From the NCBI GenBank assembly GCA_944381075.1, contig CALWJT010000011.1, positions 23,590-87,589 on the forward strand: 64,000 bases of DNA, written 5' to 3'. The notes beneath the pieces were generated by a model. The model made no database searches, was not told where the DNA came from, and saw nothing but the letters and a program-made list of their open reading frames with translations. Positions within the stretch are counted from its first letter, which is position 1; every line of letters starts with the position of its first letter. Source of the stretch: an uncultured Clostridia bacterium (GTDB lineage Bacteria > Bacillota > Clostridia > Oscillospirales > CAG-272). Positions 16,278-24,995 of the stretch are shown one piece after another. A program made the translations under genes and the position numbers.

Positions 16278-17297
16278 TCATACGGCAAGAAAACCGATTT
16301 TGCGGTACACCTTGGAAAGCGTGCGGCGGGCGATATACGATGCCTTTTCCGCGTTTTCGCGCAGAAGCCCCTCCAAATACGCGCGGTCGGCCATCAGTCT
16401 ATGATATTCCGCCTGGATCGGCGCCAGTCCGTCGGCACAGGCCTCTCCTACGGCAAGCTTGAATTCGCCGTAGCCGCGGCCGTCGAATTCCCTTTCGATT
16501 TCCTCAAAGCTTTTTCCTGTAAAGCAGGAATAGATGGTCATCAGATTGTTGATCCCATCCTTGCCCTCGGCATACCGGACGGCGGTGCCGCTGTCGGTCA
16601 CTGCTCTTTTGAATTTGCGCACGATGTCGTCCTTCGGATCCAGCATCAGGACGCACCCATTCGGGTTATCGTCGGATTTGCTCATTTTCTTGGAGGGATC
16701 GGCAAGCGAGCAGATCTTGGTCCCCGTCTGAGGCATATATCCCTCCGGAACCACAAAGGTCTCGCCATAGATCTGATTGAAGCGTTCCGCGATGTCGCGC
16801 GTGATTTCAATGTGCTGCTTCTGATCGATGCCGACCGGAACGAGCGACGCCTGATACAGCAGGATATCCGCCGCCATCAAAGACGGGTAGGTGAAAAGTC
16901 CCGCATTGATATTTTGTGCATTTTTTGCACTTTTATCCTTGAATTGCGTCATTCTGGAAAGCTCGCCGAACATGGTATAGCAGTCCAGCACCCAACCGAG
17001 CTGCGCGTGCGCCGGGACGTGGCTCTGCACAAACAGGAGACTCTTTTCCGGATCGATGCCGCAGGCCATGTAAACGGCGATCGTTTCCAGCGTCCTGCGG
17101 CGGAGGTCTGCCGGCACCTGACGCACGGTAATGGCATGCATGTCCATGACGCAGTAAAGAAAATTGTAGTCGTTATATAAATCGTTCTGAAGCGTCACCC
17201 AGTTGCGCAGAGCGCCGAGATAATTCCCGATCGTCAGATTTCCGCTGGGCTGTGCGCCGGAGAACGCTGTTTTTTTCTGTGCTGTAAATTCCATCAT
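16278..17297 (-). CDS. trpS: tryptophanyl-tRNA synthetase
   Basis: Class Ic aminoacyl-tRNA synthetase, 339 aa, charging tRNA-Trp. The HIGH-equivalent is PSGNLTIGNYLGAL and the KMSKS loop is KKMSKSDDNP. GAGG lies 5 bases before the first of two consecutive ATG codons (17297, 17294); either may be used, and upstream in-frame codons were rejected. No T-box signature is visible in the leader. It heads a transcript with the wecA-like gene. Confidence 0.96.
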   Translation of the reverse strand: MMEFTAQKKTAFSGAQPSGNLTIGNYLGALRNWVTLQNDLYNDYNFLYCVMDMHAITVRQVPADLRRRTLETIAVYMACGIDPEKSLLFVQSHVPAHAQLGWVLDCYTMFGELSRMTQFKDKSAKNAQNINAGLFTYPSLMAADILLYQASLVPVGIDQKQHIEITRDIAERFNQIYGETFVVPEGYMPQTGTKICSLADPSKKMSKSDDNPNGCVLMLDPKDDIVRKFKRAVTDSGTAVRYAEGKDGINNLMTIYSCFTGKSFEEIEREFDGRGYGEFKLAVGEACADGLAPIQAEYHRLMADRAYLEGLLRENAEKASYIARRTLSKVYRKIGFLAV

Positions 17298-17360
17298 TTT
17301 TACCTCAAAATATTTTATTCCTTGCAAGCACCCAGGCTGTCCATGCGTATCTATACCATA

Positions 17361-17388
17361 ATCATACCACATTCTCATATTTTTTCAA
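17361..17388 (-). promoter_or_regulatory. trpS promoter
   Basis: Minus strand TTGAAA, 16-base spacer, TATGAT, about 65 bases before the start. Confidence 0.5.
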
Positions 17389-17636
17389 GTAGCAGAAGAA
17401 AAAAACAATCGACAAAGCCGGAGGGAGCGGCACAATATGTGTCTTTTCCTTTTAACGGGAAGGAGCCGGGCGGGAGATAGGAAAATACCATAAATTTGCG
17501 TATGGCTTTTTTCCGGTTTTGTGCTTATAATGTAATATAGCGCGTACGATGCCGAAAGAAAAGGGCATCCACCGGCCCATGGCCGATGGAAAGCGCCGGC
17601 GGGTTCTCTGTACGTGAATATGAAAATACGGTTCGG
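17389..17636. other. intergenic region between divergent trpS and mecA-like genes
   Basis: About 250 bases. A TATAAT at 17526-17531 with a weak upstream TGGCTT could serve the mecA-like gene. Nothing else was recognised. Confidence 0.4.
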
Positions 17637-18281
17637 ATGGTGATAGTGTTGGAACTCAGTCTGATGGGACAGGATAAGCTAAGGGTGATCTTAACGCCGT
17701 TTGATATGATCAAATACGACCTTACATGCGACAAGATCGATTACGACAATACAGAAACGCGAAAAGCCGTCTGGAGCATACTCGACTATGCCAAGCACGA
17801 AACCGGCTTCGACGCGGCAGCGGGACGCATCTACATCCAAGTATATCCGGAAAAAAACGGCGGCTGTGAAATCTACATAACCAAACTGCAAAAAAATGAA
17901 CTCCCGTCCGCCGGCAACATGAACTATACAAACGAAAAAACGGCTGCCGTCGTCCCGAAGGAGGTGTCCGCCGTCTATCAGTTCGAGGACGCGGAAAATC
18001 TCATGCGGGTATGCAAATTCCTCGCGAGGCGCGGCTACTCGGCAAAGAGCGGCGCTTTTGTCGAGGAGATCCCGCACAAAAAGCACCGCTATTTCCTCTT
18101 GATTTTTGAGACCGTACCCACGTCACAGGGCAAAAAGGCAAGATACCTGCGGGAAAACCTTTTCATCGGGGAATTCGGAACCCGTATGGAAAATGAGAGC
18201 TCCATTCCGTACCTGAAGGAACATTGCCGATGCTTCTGCGAGGAGGATGCCGTTCACATGCTTGCCGCGGTCGCAAAATAA
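17637..18281 (+). CDS. MecA-like adaptor protein
   Basis: Adaptor of the MecA/YpbH family, about 214 aa, that in Bacillus delivers substrates such as ComK to the ClpCP protease. The N-terminal target-binding domain (DKLRVILTPFDMIKYDLTC) and a C-terminal ClpC-binding domain with YQFEDAENLMRVCKFLA and a late ENLFIGEFG are separated by a linker. The start is uncertain: ATG 17637 or GTG 17640 both lack a strong ribosome site, and the frame stays open to 17586. Targets here are unknown, since no comK or clpC is in the window. Confidence 0.78.
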   Translation: MVIVLELSLMGQDKLRVILTPFDMIKYDLTCDKIDYDNTETRKAVWSILDYAKHETGFDAAAGRIYIQVYPEKNGGCEIYITKLQKNELPSAGNMNYTNEKTAAVVPKEVSAVYQFEDAENLMRVCKFLARRGYSAKSGAFVEEIPHKKHRYFLLIFETVPTSQGKKARYLRENLFIGEFGTRMENESSIPYLKEHCRCFCEEDAVHMLAAVAK

Positions 18282-18314
18282 ACAAAAAATTCCGTTGAAA
18301 AATCGAAAATAGAA

Positions 18315-18343
18315 TTGCAACCGGACGCCGTTTGTGGTACAAT
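18315..18343 (+). promoter_or_regulatory. promoter of the uracil-DNA glycosylase gene
   Basis: TTGCAA, 17-base spacer, TACAAT, about 85 bases before the start at 18432. Confidence 0.65.
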
Positions 18344-18431
18344 AGCCGCAGACGGCGTCTTTCATTCGGAAAACGCCGGAGAGCGGCATTTTCTGCGTAC
18401 TTCCCGCCCGCAGGCGGACAAGGGAGGACAT

Positions 18432-18992
18432 ATGGGGTTTCAAACACTTGAAGAAATCAAAGCGGCCTGTGAAGCATGCCGGGCTTGCGAGCTGCATAAA
18501 ACCCGGACAAACGTCGTGTTCGGTGTCGGCAATGCTTCGGCAAGCCTGATGTTCATCGGCGAAGCGCCCGGAAAAAACGAGGACGAAACGGGGATCCCGT
18601 TCGTGGGCGCGGCAGGGAAGCTCCTCGACAAATATCTCGACGCCGTCGGCATCGACCGCGGCGACGTCTATATCGCCAACATCCTAAAATGCCGGCCGCC
18701 GAACAACCGCGATCCCCTGCCGGAGGAGGAGGACTGCTGCATCGGCTATCTGCGTGCGCAGGTCGAGGCGATTTCCCCGCGGGTCATCGTATGTCTCGGA
18801 CGGATTGCCGCGATGCGGCTGATCAAGCCGGATTTCAAGATCACAGCGGAGCATGGAAAATGGTTCGATAAAAACGGGCTTTCCATCTGTGCGGTCTATC
18901 ATCCGGCGGCCCTTCTGCGCGATCCGAAAAAGAAGGACGATATGCTGGGAGACATGATGGCGGTGAAGGAAAGGCTCGACGCGCTCTCATGA
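18432..18992 (+). CDS. uracil-DNA glycosylase, family 4 (iron-sulfur)
   Basis: 186-aa DNA repair enzyme removing uracil from DNA. The active-site loop is GEAPGKNED (residues 43-51) and the HPAAL motif is near the C-terminus. Iron-sulfur ligands are Cys16, Cys19, Cys87 (ANILKCRPPNNRDP) and Cys103, the spacing of the family-4 UDGa enzymes. I chose the ATG at 18432 with AGGGAGG upstream; the longer frame back to 18315 covers the promoter. The stop overlaps the next start (ATGA). Confidence 0.92.
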   Translation: MGFQTLEEIKAACEACRACELHKTRTNVVFGVGNASASLMFIGEAPGKNEDETGIPFVGAAGKLLDKYLDAVGIDRGDVYIANILKCRPPNNRDPLPEEEDCCIGYLRAQVEAISPRVIVCLGRIAAMRLIKPDFKITAEHGKWFDKNGLSICAVYHPAALLRDPKKKDDMLGDMMAVKERLDALS

Positions 18993-19936
18993 ACTTTGAA
19001 GCTCTGCTGTCGACGGCGCTGTCTCTCTTTCTCTTTATTCTGATCGGCTTTGTTCTGTACAAAGCGGGCGTCGTCGATACGGATCTGACAAAGAAGCTCT
19101 CCGGTTTTGTCGCCAAGGCTGCCCAGCCCTTCCTCATCATCTGGTCGGTCGTAAAGCTTGAATATTCTCCGGAAAATCTGAAAAACGGGATGATCGTGCT
19201 CGGATTTTCCGTTCTCCTGCATATTTTCCTCGCACTTGCTGCAAAGCTTTTTTTCTCGCGCACAGCAGACGCGGACGAGCGGAAGATCCATGAATTCGGC
19301 TGTATATTCACCAACTGCGCGTTTGTCGGATTTCCGATCCTTAACGCGCTTTTCGGCGAAGCGGGACTTTTCTACGGCGCCTTTTACGTCATCGTCTACA
19401 ATCTCGCAGTTTGGAGCTACGGCGTCGTCATCATGGCGCGCGGAAGACAGGACGTGAAAATCAGCGCGCGGAAAATGCTTGTCAATCTGGGGACCGTCCC
19501 CTGCGCCATTGGGCTGGGTCTTTATATCGCCCGTATCCCGATGCCGGACTTCCTTACGACCGTGTTCGACAGCATGTCGGGGCTGTGTACCCCGCTTTCT
19601 CTGATCGTAACGGGCGCGCTCGTCGCATCCATGCCCCTGCGGGGACTTTTTACCAATCCGAAGATCTATTATTTCTGCGCGGCAAAGCTTATCCTCATCC
19701 CTCTTATTGCGGCGGCCGTTCTCCGTTTTGCGGGGCTTTCCGGACTCGTCGAGGGCATCGATCTTTCCGTTTTCATGGTCGTGCTGCTTGCGATGCCGCC
19801 TGCCGCCTTTACTACGATCTTTGCGGAGCTTTACGATACGAAGCCCGCTTATGCGGCGCAGCTTCTCAGCGTTTCGACGATGCTCTGCCCGTTCACCATC
19901 CTGCTTGTGACAAAGCTCTCGGACCTGCTCCTATAA
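18989..19936 (+). CDS. AEC family transporter (auxin efflux carrier-like)
   Basis: 315-aa integral membrane protein with about ten hydrophobic helices in two halves (residues 5-150 and 170-312), as in the AEC/bile-acid-sodium-symporter-like fold. Bacterial members export malate or other organic anions; the substrate here is unknown. The central conserved FTNCAFVGFPI segment is the family signature. It is translationally coupled (ATGA) to the glycosylase gene, although the two functions are unrelated. Confidence 0.88.
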   Translation: MNFEALLSTALSLFLFILIGFVLYKAGVVDTDLTKKLSGFVAKAAQPFLIIWSVVKLEYSPENLKNGMIVLGFSVLLHIFLALAAKLFFSRTADADERKIHEFGCIFTNCAFVGFPILNALFGEAGLFYGAFYVIVYNLAVWSYGVVIMARGRQDVKISARKMLVNLGTVPCAIGLGLYIARIPMPDFLTTVFDSMSGLCTPLSLIVTGALVASMPLRGLFTNPKIYYFCAAKLILIPLIAAAVLRFAGLSGLVEGIDLSVFMVVLLAMPPAAFTTIFAELYDTKPAYAAQLLSVSTMLCPFTILLVTKLSDLLL

Positions 19937-20567
19937 TGGATAAAGACACCCTTTGAGGAAAAAACATACGGCCGCCGGCCGGCACAGGGCCGCGTGCCGG
20001 CGCCGAAAAGAAGCCTTTTTTCATTTATCTTATAAAGAGAATCCTGCCGGCAAAGCTTTTGCCGGCGGCGCCGAAGCGGACCGCCGTCCTTATCCGCGCA
20101 AACATCTCTGCGTCCTTCGGAATGTTCCCATCGAACGCATGAAAAGGGCAAAAGCTCTCCTTTTTGCGCAGACGGACCGCGGCACTGCGGCAGACGCGGT
20201 GTGTGCAGGCGGAAGAAGCCTGCCGCCGCTTCCCAAAGCAAATCTTGGCGCGGCATATTGACATGCACAAAAGCGGAAGAAGCTAATAGCCGCGGCAGGC
20301 GCCGCCTCTGCGGACTCTTCTTCTCAAGGAAGCCCGTTTGCGCCGCGCAGCCGGCCTTTTGGAAGGCATCCCTCTCGGGATACCGCCCCGCCGGTCCTGT
20401 CTCTTCCGGAAAAACGGATAGGCGCTCTAAGACGGCCTGTACCCTCAAAAAGGGACCGCCGGCGGGTCTTTTTATAAAACAGGCTGAAATTCCGCCATTG
20501 AATCCAGGCGGGTCCGGATACAGGCCCGTCCCAATCCAAAAATCACGATACAAAGGAGAACCAATCT
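19937..20567. other. long GC-rich intergenic region with several hairpins
   Basis: About 630 bases with no supported gene. It contains a hairpin GCCGGCAC...GTGCCGGC (19977-20000) with T6 a little downstream, a near-perfect palindrome GCCGGCAAA...TTTGCCGGC (20046-20066), and GACCGCC/GGCGGGTC followed by TTTTT (20454-20473), which looks like a terminator or attenuator just before the phosphofructokinase gene. Open frames here lack ribosome sites and family resemblance. Confidence 0.45.
20454..20475 (+). terminator. hairpin with T tract, possible attenuator
   Basis: GACCGCC / GGCGGGTC with one bulge, followed by TTTTTAT, about 95 bases before the phosphofructokinase start. Either a terminator of an upstream transcript or a leader attenuator. 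Confidence 0.45.
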
Positions 20568-21803
20568 ATGGAACAACTTCGCGGAAATGCCGCCGTCGGG
20601 CAGTCCGGAGGACCTACCGCGGCGATCAACGCGACGCTCGCGGGCGTCATCCGAGGCGCGATGGAATGTGACGGCATCGGCAAGCTCTACGGAGCGAGAA
20701 ACGGCATCGAGGGCGTGCTTGCGCGCCGTTTCCTCGATCTTTCCGGCATGACGGAGGAAAACCTCCGCCTTTTGGAAAACACACCGGCCGCCGCGCTCGG
20801 CTCGTGCCGCAAAAAGCTCCCGCCGGACTTCGACGGCGAGCATCGTATCCTCTACGAAGAGATTTTTTCCGTATTCCGGGAATATGACATCCGCTACTTT
20901 TTCTATATCGGAGGAAATGACTCCATGGACACCGTAGCGAAGCTCTCCCGCTTTGCCGCGGAAACGGGTTACGATATGCGCATCATCGGCGTGCCGAAAA
21001 CCATCGACAACGACCTTATGGGGACCGACCACACGCCCGGCTTCGGCTCCGCCGCCAAATACATCGCGACGACGATGCAGGAGATCCTGCGTGACACCGC
21101 CGTCTATACGGTAAAGGCTGTCACCATCGTAGAGATCATGGGGCGGGACGCCGGCTGGCTTACGGCCGCGGCGGCGCTTCCCTCGCTTTACGCCGACGTC
21201 GCGCCGGACCTTGTCTACCTTCCCGAGGTGCCGTTCGATTTCGATACCTTCTATGAGGATGTCGAAGGAGCCTTCCTGCGCCATCCGAACGTCGTCGTCG
21301 CCGTCTCCGAAGGCGTACGCACGGCAGACGGCCGATACGTCGGCGAGGGCACGCAGAGCGGCGCCGCAGACGCCTTCGGACACAAATATCTGGCCGGCAC
21401 CGCGAAGGCGCTCGAATATGCCGTAAGGGAGAGGTTCGGCTGCAAGGTACGCTCTATCGAGCTGAATCTGCCGCAGCGGTGCGCTTCCCATCTCGCATCG
21501 AAAACGGACCTTGAGGAGTCCGTGAAGATCGGCCGCGCCGCCGTACAGCATGCATCATCCGGCGAAACCGGCCGGATGATGGTCTTTGTCCGCGGGACAG
21601 GCAAGAGGTACGAGGCCGAAATCGACAGCGCCGACATTGCGGGGATCGCCAATGCGGTGCGCAAGGTCCCGCGCGAGTGGATCAGCGAAAGAGGAAACGG
21701 CGTCACAGAGGAATGTCTTTCCTATATCGCGCCGCTCGTCGAAGGGCAGCCGGAGCTTCTCTATGAGGGCGGACTGCCGAAGCATTTTTCGTTCGATCTC
21801 TAA
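20568..21803 (+). CDS. PPi-type 6-phosphofructokinase
   Basis: 411-aa enzyme phosphorylating fructose-6-phosphate. The nucleotide-loop signature is GGNDSMDT (residues 115-122) rather than GGDGS, and PKTIDND (143-149) keeps the Lys diagnostic of pyrophosphate-dependent enzymes. MGRDAGWLTAA is the substrate-binding helix. It therefore most likely uses PPi and works reversibly in glycolysis. AAAGGAGAAC precedes the start. First gene of a five-gene operon that ends at 25877. Confidence 0.9.
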   Translation: MEQLRGNAAVGQSGGPTAAINATLAGVIRGAMECDGIGKLYGARNGIEGVLARRFLDLSGMTEENLRLLENTPAAALGSCRKKLPPDFDGEHRILYEEIFSVFREYDIRYFFYIGGNDSMDTVAKLSRFAAETGYDMRIIGVPKTIDNDLMGTDHTPGFGSAAKYIATTMQEILRDTAVYTVKAVTIVEIMGRDAGWLTAAAALPSLYADVAPDLVYLPEVPFDFDTFYEDVEGAFLRHPNVVVAVSEGVRTADGRYVGEGTQSGAADAFGHKYLAGTAKALEYAVRERFGCKVRSIELNLPQRCASHLASKTDLEESVKIGRAAVQHASSGETGRMMVFVRGTGKRYEAEIDSADIAGIANAVRKVPREWISERGNGVTEECLSYIAPLVEGQPELLYEGGLPKHFSFDL

Positions 21804-21846
21804 AAAATTCATGAATATGCCGCCGAAGGGCGGCGCGGAGGCTAAG

Positions 21847-22845
21847 ATGACAGCGGTCTTTATGTCGAAACGATTTTTCAACATCGACAGCGTTTACAGC
21901 GAAGAGGTAAAGGAAAAGCTCCGCTCGGAGCTCACCTTCCTCGAGCCCATCCAAAGCGAAAAGGAACTGCCGGCAAGAAAGGCGGAGACATCCCGCGTCG
22001 ACTTCATCTTCTCCACATGGGGGATGCCGGCGCTGACGAGAGAGGAGATCCGCGAATATTTCCCGAATCTGAAGCATGTCTTTTATGCCGCCGGAACGGT
22101 GCAGGCCTTTGCGCGTCCGTTTCTGGAGCTCGGGATCTCCGTTCACTCCGCGTGGCGCGCGAACGGGATCCCCGTGGCAGAGGTCACGGTATCGGAGATC
22201 CTCCTTGCCAACAAGGGCTTCTTTCAGCGCCGTGTCCGTTCCCGCGAGCAGTGGCACAATAACGACCCGGAATACCGCTTTCCCGGCAACTACGGCACAC
22301 GGGTCGGGATCCTCGGCGCCGGCATGATCGGCTCCAAGGTCATCGAGCTTTTGGCGCCGTATCATCTGGAGATCCTGGTATTCGACCCGTTCCTCTCCGA
22401 CGAGCGCGCGGCGGCGATGCGGGTGAAAAAGGCGTCTCTCGAGGAAATCTTCGAGAGCTGCCATGTCATCTCCAACCATATCGCGAACAAGCCGGAAACG
22501 GTCGGCCTGATAAGCCGCGCGCTTCTTTCCCGCATGGGAGAGGCCGCCGTGTTCATCAACACCGGACGCGGCGCGCAGGTGGACATGCAGGCGCTGATCG
22601 AGGAAATGCGCGCGCATCCGGCCCGCACGGCGCTCCTCGACGTGACGGACCCCGAAGAGCCGCCGCAGGCGTCAAGCGAGCTCTATACCCTTGACAACGT
22701 ATTCCTGACGCCGCATATCGCCGGAAGCATCGGATACGAAACGCACAGGCTCGCGGATTTCATGTACGAGGAATACCGAGCGGTCGTCTCCGGCGAGCCG
22801 CAGAAATACGCCGTGACGCTTTCCATGCTGGAAACCATGGCTTAA
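21847..22845 (+). CDS. D-isomer-specific 2-hydroxyacid dehydrogenase family protein
   Basis: NAD-dependent oxidoreductase, 332 aa. NAD-binding GILGAGMIGSKV, catalytic Arg in NTGRGAQVD, a Glu in DVTDPEEPP and His in TPHIAGS are all present. It is a divergent member: the N-terminal half lacks features of known lactate or phosphoglycerate dehydrogenases, so the substrate is open. The ATG at 21847 is preceded by GCGGAGG. The next gene starts 16 bases after its stop. Confidence 0.85.
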   Translation: MTAVFMSKRFFNIDSVYSEEVKEKLRSELTFLEPIQSEKELPARKAETSRVDFIFSTWGMPALTREEIREYFPNLKHVFYAAGTVQAFARPFLELGISVHSAWRANGIPVAEVTVSEILLANKGFFQRRVRSREQWHNNDPEYRFPGNYGTRVGILGAGMIGSKVIELLAPYHLEILVFDPFLSDERAAAMRVKKASLEEIFESCHVISNHIANKPETVGLISRALLSRMGEAAVFINTGRGAQVDMQALIEEMRAHPARTALLDVTDPEEPPQASSELYTLDNVFLTPHIAGSIGYETHRLADFMYEEYRAVVSGEPQKYAVTLSMLETMA

Positions 22846-22861
22846 AAGGACGGTGAGCATC

Positions 22862-24199
22862 ATGTACGCATATGAGAAGAAAGATCCTTATACCTTTTCC
22901 TTCACGTCGCCGGACGAGCTTCGGCTGTATCTTGTGCAAAACGGATACCGCATCCCGTTTTCCTGCGACCTTTCCCCGCTTGCCGAAAAGAAGCAGCTCC
23001 GCACGCGCGCGGGAACGCTTACGCTGGAAAATTCCCTTACCGTGCATCCGATGGAGGGCTTTGACGGCGGCGAGGACGGCACGCCCTCCGAGCTTTCCCG
23101 CAGGCGGTATCTGCGCTTCGCCCGTTCGGGAGCGGCCCTCATCTGGTCGGAAGCGATCTCCGTTCTTCCGGAAGCGCGTACCTCGGACCATCAGCTCATG
23201 ATCACCGAAAAGAACGTCGGGGCATATGCCTCCCTGATAGCGGAGGTGAAGAAGATCACCAAGGCTCCGGTCATCGCCCAGCTCACGCATTCCGGACGAT
23301 TCTCGAAAAACAGCAGGACGCCGCATCCGCTCTTTGCCACGCGCAGCCTGCCATTTGAGTCCGTCCGTCCCGGAGACCGCGAGGTCCCCGTCGTGACCGA
23401 CGAATATCTGGATACCCTGCCCGAGGCTTATGTCCGTGCGGCAATCCTTGCCGAAAAGGCAGGCTTTGACGGCGTCGACATCAAGGCATGCCACGGCTAT
23501 CTGCTCTCGGAGCTGCTCTCAGCGCATACAAGGGAGGGCAGGTACGGCGGCTCCTTTGAAAACCGAACCCGTCTCCTTCTCGATATCGTGGACGCGGTGC
23601 GGGAGGTTCTGCGTCCGGAAACGATCCTTGCCTCCAGGCTTTCCGTTTCCGACATGATCGACTATCCCTACGGCTTCGGCGTGACGGAAGCCGTCCCAGC
23701 GGCGCCCGATCTTGCCGAGCCCAAAAAGCTGATCGGCCTTCTCATGGAAAGGGGACTAACCCTTGTCGACATGACGATGGGCTCTCCTTACTTCAATCCG
23801 CATATCAACCGGCCCTACAACAAGGGCGGATATGTCCCGCCGGAGCCTCCGCTTCGGGGCGTGGAGCGCCTTATCGGCGCTTCGAGGGAGATTCAATCGG
23901 CATTCCCCTCACTCACGCTGATCGGGACCGGCTACAGCTACCTGCGCGAATTCGCGCCGTACATTGCAGCGGGCGCCCTGCACGAGGGAGCTGCGGCGCT
24001 TGTCGGCTTCGGCCGTATGGCATTCGCCTATGACGGCTTTGCAAGCGACATGATAGCGGGAACCGTCGACAAACACAAGGTCTGCATCGCGTGCAGCAAA
24101 TGCACCGAGATCATGCGGGCAGGCGGCACGACCGGATGTCCTATCCGGGACCAAGAGGTCTATCTTCCGATCTACCGGCAGTACTGCATGAAGCAATAA
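22862..24199 (+). CDS. NADH:flavin oxidoreductase / Old Yellow Enzyme family
   Basis: FMN-dependent TIM-barrel oxidoreductase, 445 aa from ATG 22862 (a GTG three codons upstream is also possible). QLTHSGR, ACHGYLLSELLS and the late GTGYSY...GFGRMAFA region match the OYE / 2,4-dienoyl-CoA reductase barrel. Near the C-terminus it keeps four cysteines as CxxCxxC-x11-C (from CIACSKC), the iron-sulfur ligand pattern of dienoyl-CoA reductases, but the C-terminal FAD/NAD domain is missing. It must therefore take electrons from a partner. Substrate unknown. Confidence 0.88.
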   Translation: MYAYEKKDPYTFSFTSPDELRLYLVQNGYRIPFSCDLSPLAEKKQLRTRAGTLTLENSLTVHPMEGFDGGEDGTPSELSRRRYLRFARSGAALIWSEAISVLPEARTSDHQLMITEKNVGAYASLIAEVKKITKAPVIAQLTHSGRFSKNSRTPHPLFATRSLPFESVRPGDREVPVVTDEYLDTLPEAYVRAAILAEKAGFDGVDIKACHGYLLSELLSAHTREGRYGGSFENRTRLLLDIVDAVREVLRPETILASRLSVSDMIDYPYGFGVTEAVPAAPDLAEPKKLIGLLMERGLTLVDMTMGSPYFNPHINRPYNKGGYVPPEPPLRGVERLIGASREIQSAFPSLTLIGTGYSYLREFAPYIAAGALHEGAAALVGFGRMAFAYDGFASDMIAGTVDKHKVCIACSKCTEIMRAGGTTGCPIRDQEVYLPIYRQYCMKQ

Positions 24200-24214
24200 T
24201 CTTCGGGAGGTCCT

Positions 24215-24982
24215 ATGGCAGAGCAATATGCCGTACTGGCAGAATTTTATGACCGGCTGATGGAGGACGCCGATTACGGCGCTTGGGTGTCGTTCTATCT
24301 GCGGTGCTTTGAAGCATTCGGCGTCCGGCCGGAAAAAATCCTCGATCTTGCCTGCGGCACGGGAAACATCACGCTCCCTCTCGCCGAACGCGGATACGAT
24401 ATGACAGGGATCGACCAAAGCGCGGAAATGCTCTGCCTTGCCAGAAAAAAGGCGGATGAACGGAAAATCCGCGTCTGCCTGTCCGAGCAGGACATCGCCG
24501 CATTCAACGCCGGCGGGCGCTACGACGCCGCCGTATGCGCCTTCGACGGCGTCAATTATCTCACAGGCACGAACGACGTTTTCTCCTGCTTTTCCAGAGT
24601 TTATGAAACGCTTGCGGAGGGAGGGCTTTTCCTCTTCGACGTCAATACGCCTTATAAATACCAGAAGATCCTTTCTGACAACGCATTCGTATACGAATAT
24701 GAGGAGCTGTTCGTCATCTGGCAGAACGAATACCATGAAAAAAGCCGGCTGTGTGACTTTTATCTGACGTTTTTTATAAAGGACAAGGAGAAAACGTCCG
24801 TCTGGCATCGTCTTGACGAGCTTCAGCGGCAGCGGTGCTACGCCTTGAAAACGCTGGAGAAAAAACTCACAGAAGCGGGATTCTGCCGCATCGACAAATT
24901 TGCGGACACAGATTTGTCTCCGCTTGCTCCCGATTCTCAAAGGTGCTTTTTCGTCTGTCAAAAAGGAAGGAAAGCGCCATAA
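24215..24982 (+). CDS. class I SAM-dependent methyltransferase
   Basis: 255-aa Rossmann-fold methyltransferase. Motif I LDLACGTGN is at residues 43-51, with acidic Asp67 ending the second strand (GIDQSAEML) and a Post-I EQDIAAF region. The C-terminal part contains an aromatic-rich lid. No substrate-defining domain is visible; it is typical of the many 'methyltransferase domain' proteins in Clostridia. GGGAGG lies 5 bases before the start. It is 13 bases before hslO. Confidence 0.88.
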   Translation: MAEQYAVLAEFYDRLMEDADYGAWVSFYLRCFEAFGVRPEKILDLACGTGNITLPLAERGYDMTGIDQSAEMLCLARKKADERKIRVCLSEQDIAAFNAGGRYDAAVCAFDGVNYLTGTNDVFSCFSRVYETLAEGGLFLFDVNTPYKYQKILSDNAFVYEYEELFVIWQNEYHEKSRLCDFYLTFFIKDKEKTSVWHRLDELQRQRCYALKTLEKKLTEAGFCRIDKFADTDLSPLAPDSQRCFFVCQKGRKAP

Positions 24983-24995
24983 GGAGGTCTTTTCT

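Noticed and set aside
17298-17640. T-box or trp attenuator before trpS
   Set aside because: Leader is short (about 60 nt from the promoter) and has no T-box signature.
20201-20671. 156-codon frame running into the phosphofructokinase gene
   Set aside because: No ribosome site; covers hairpins and overlaps a conserved start.
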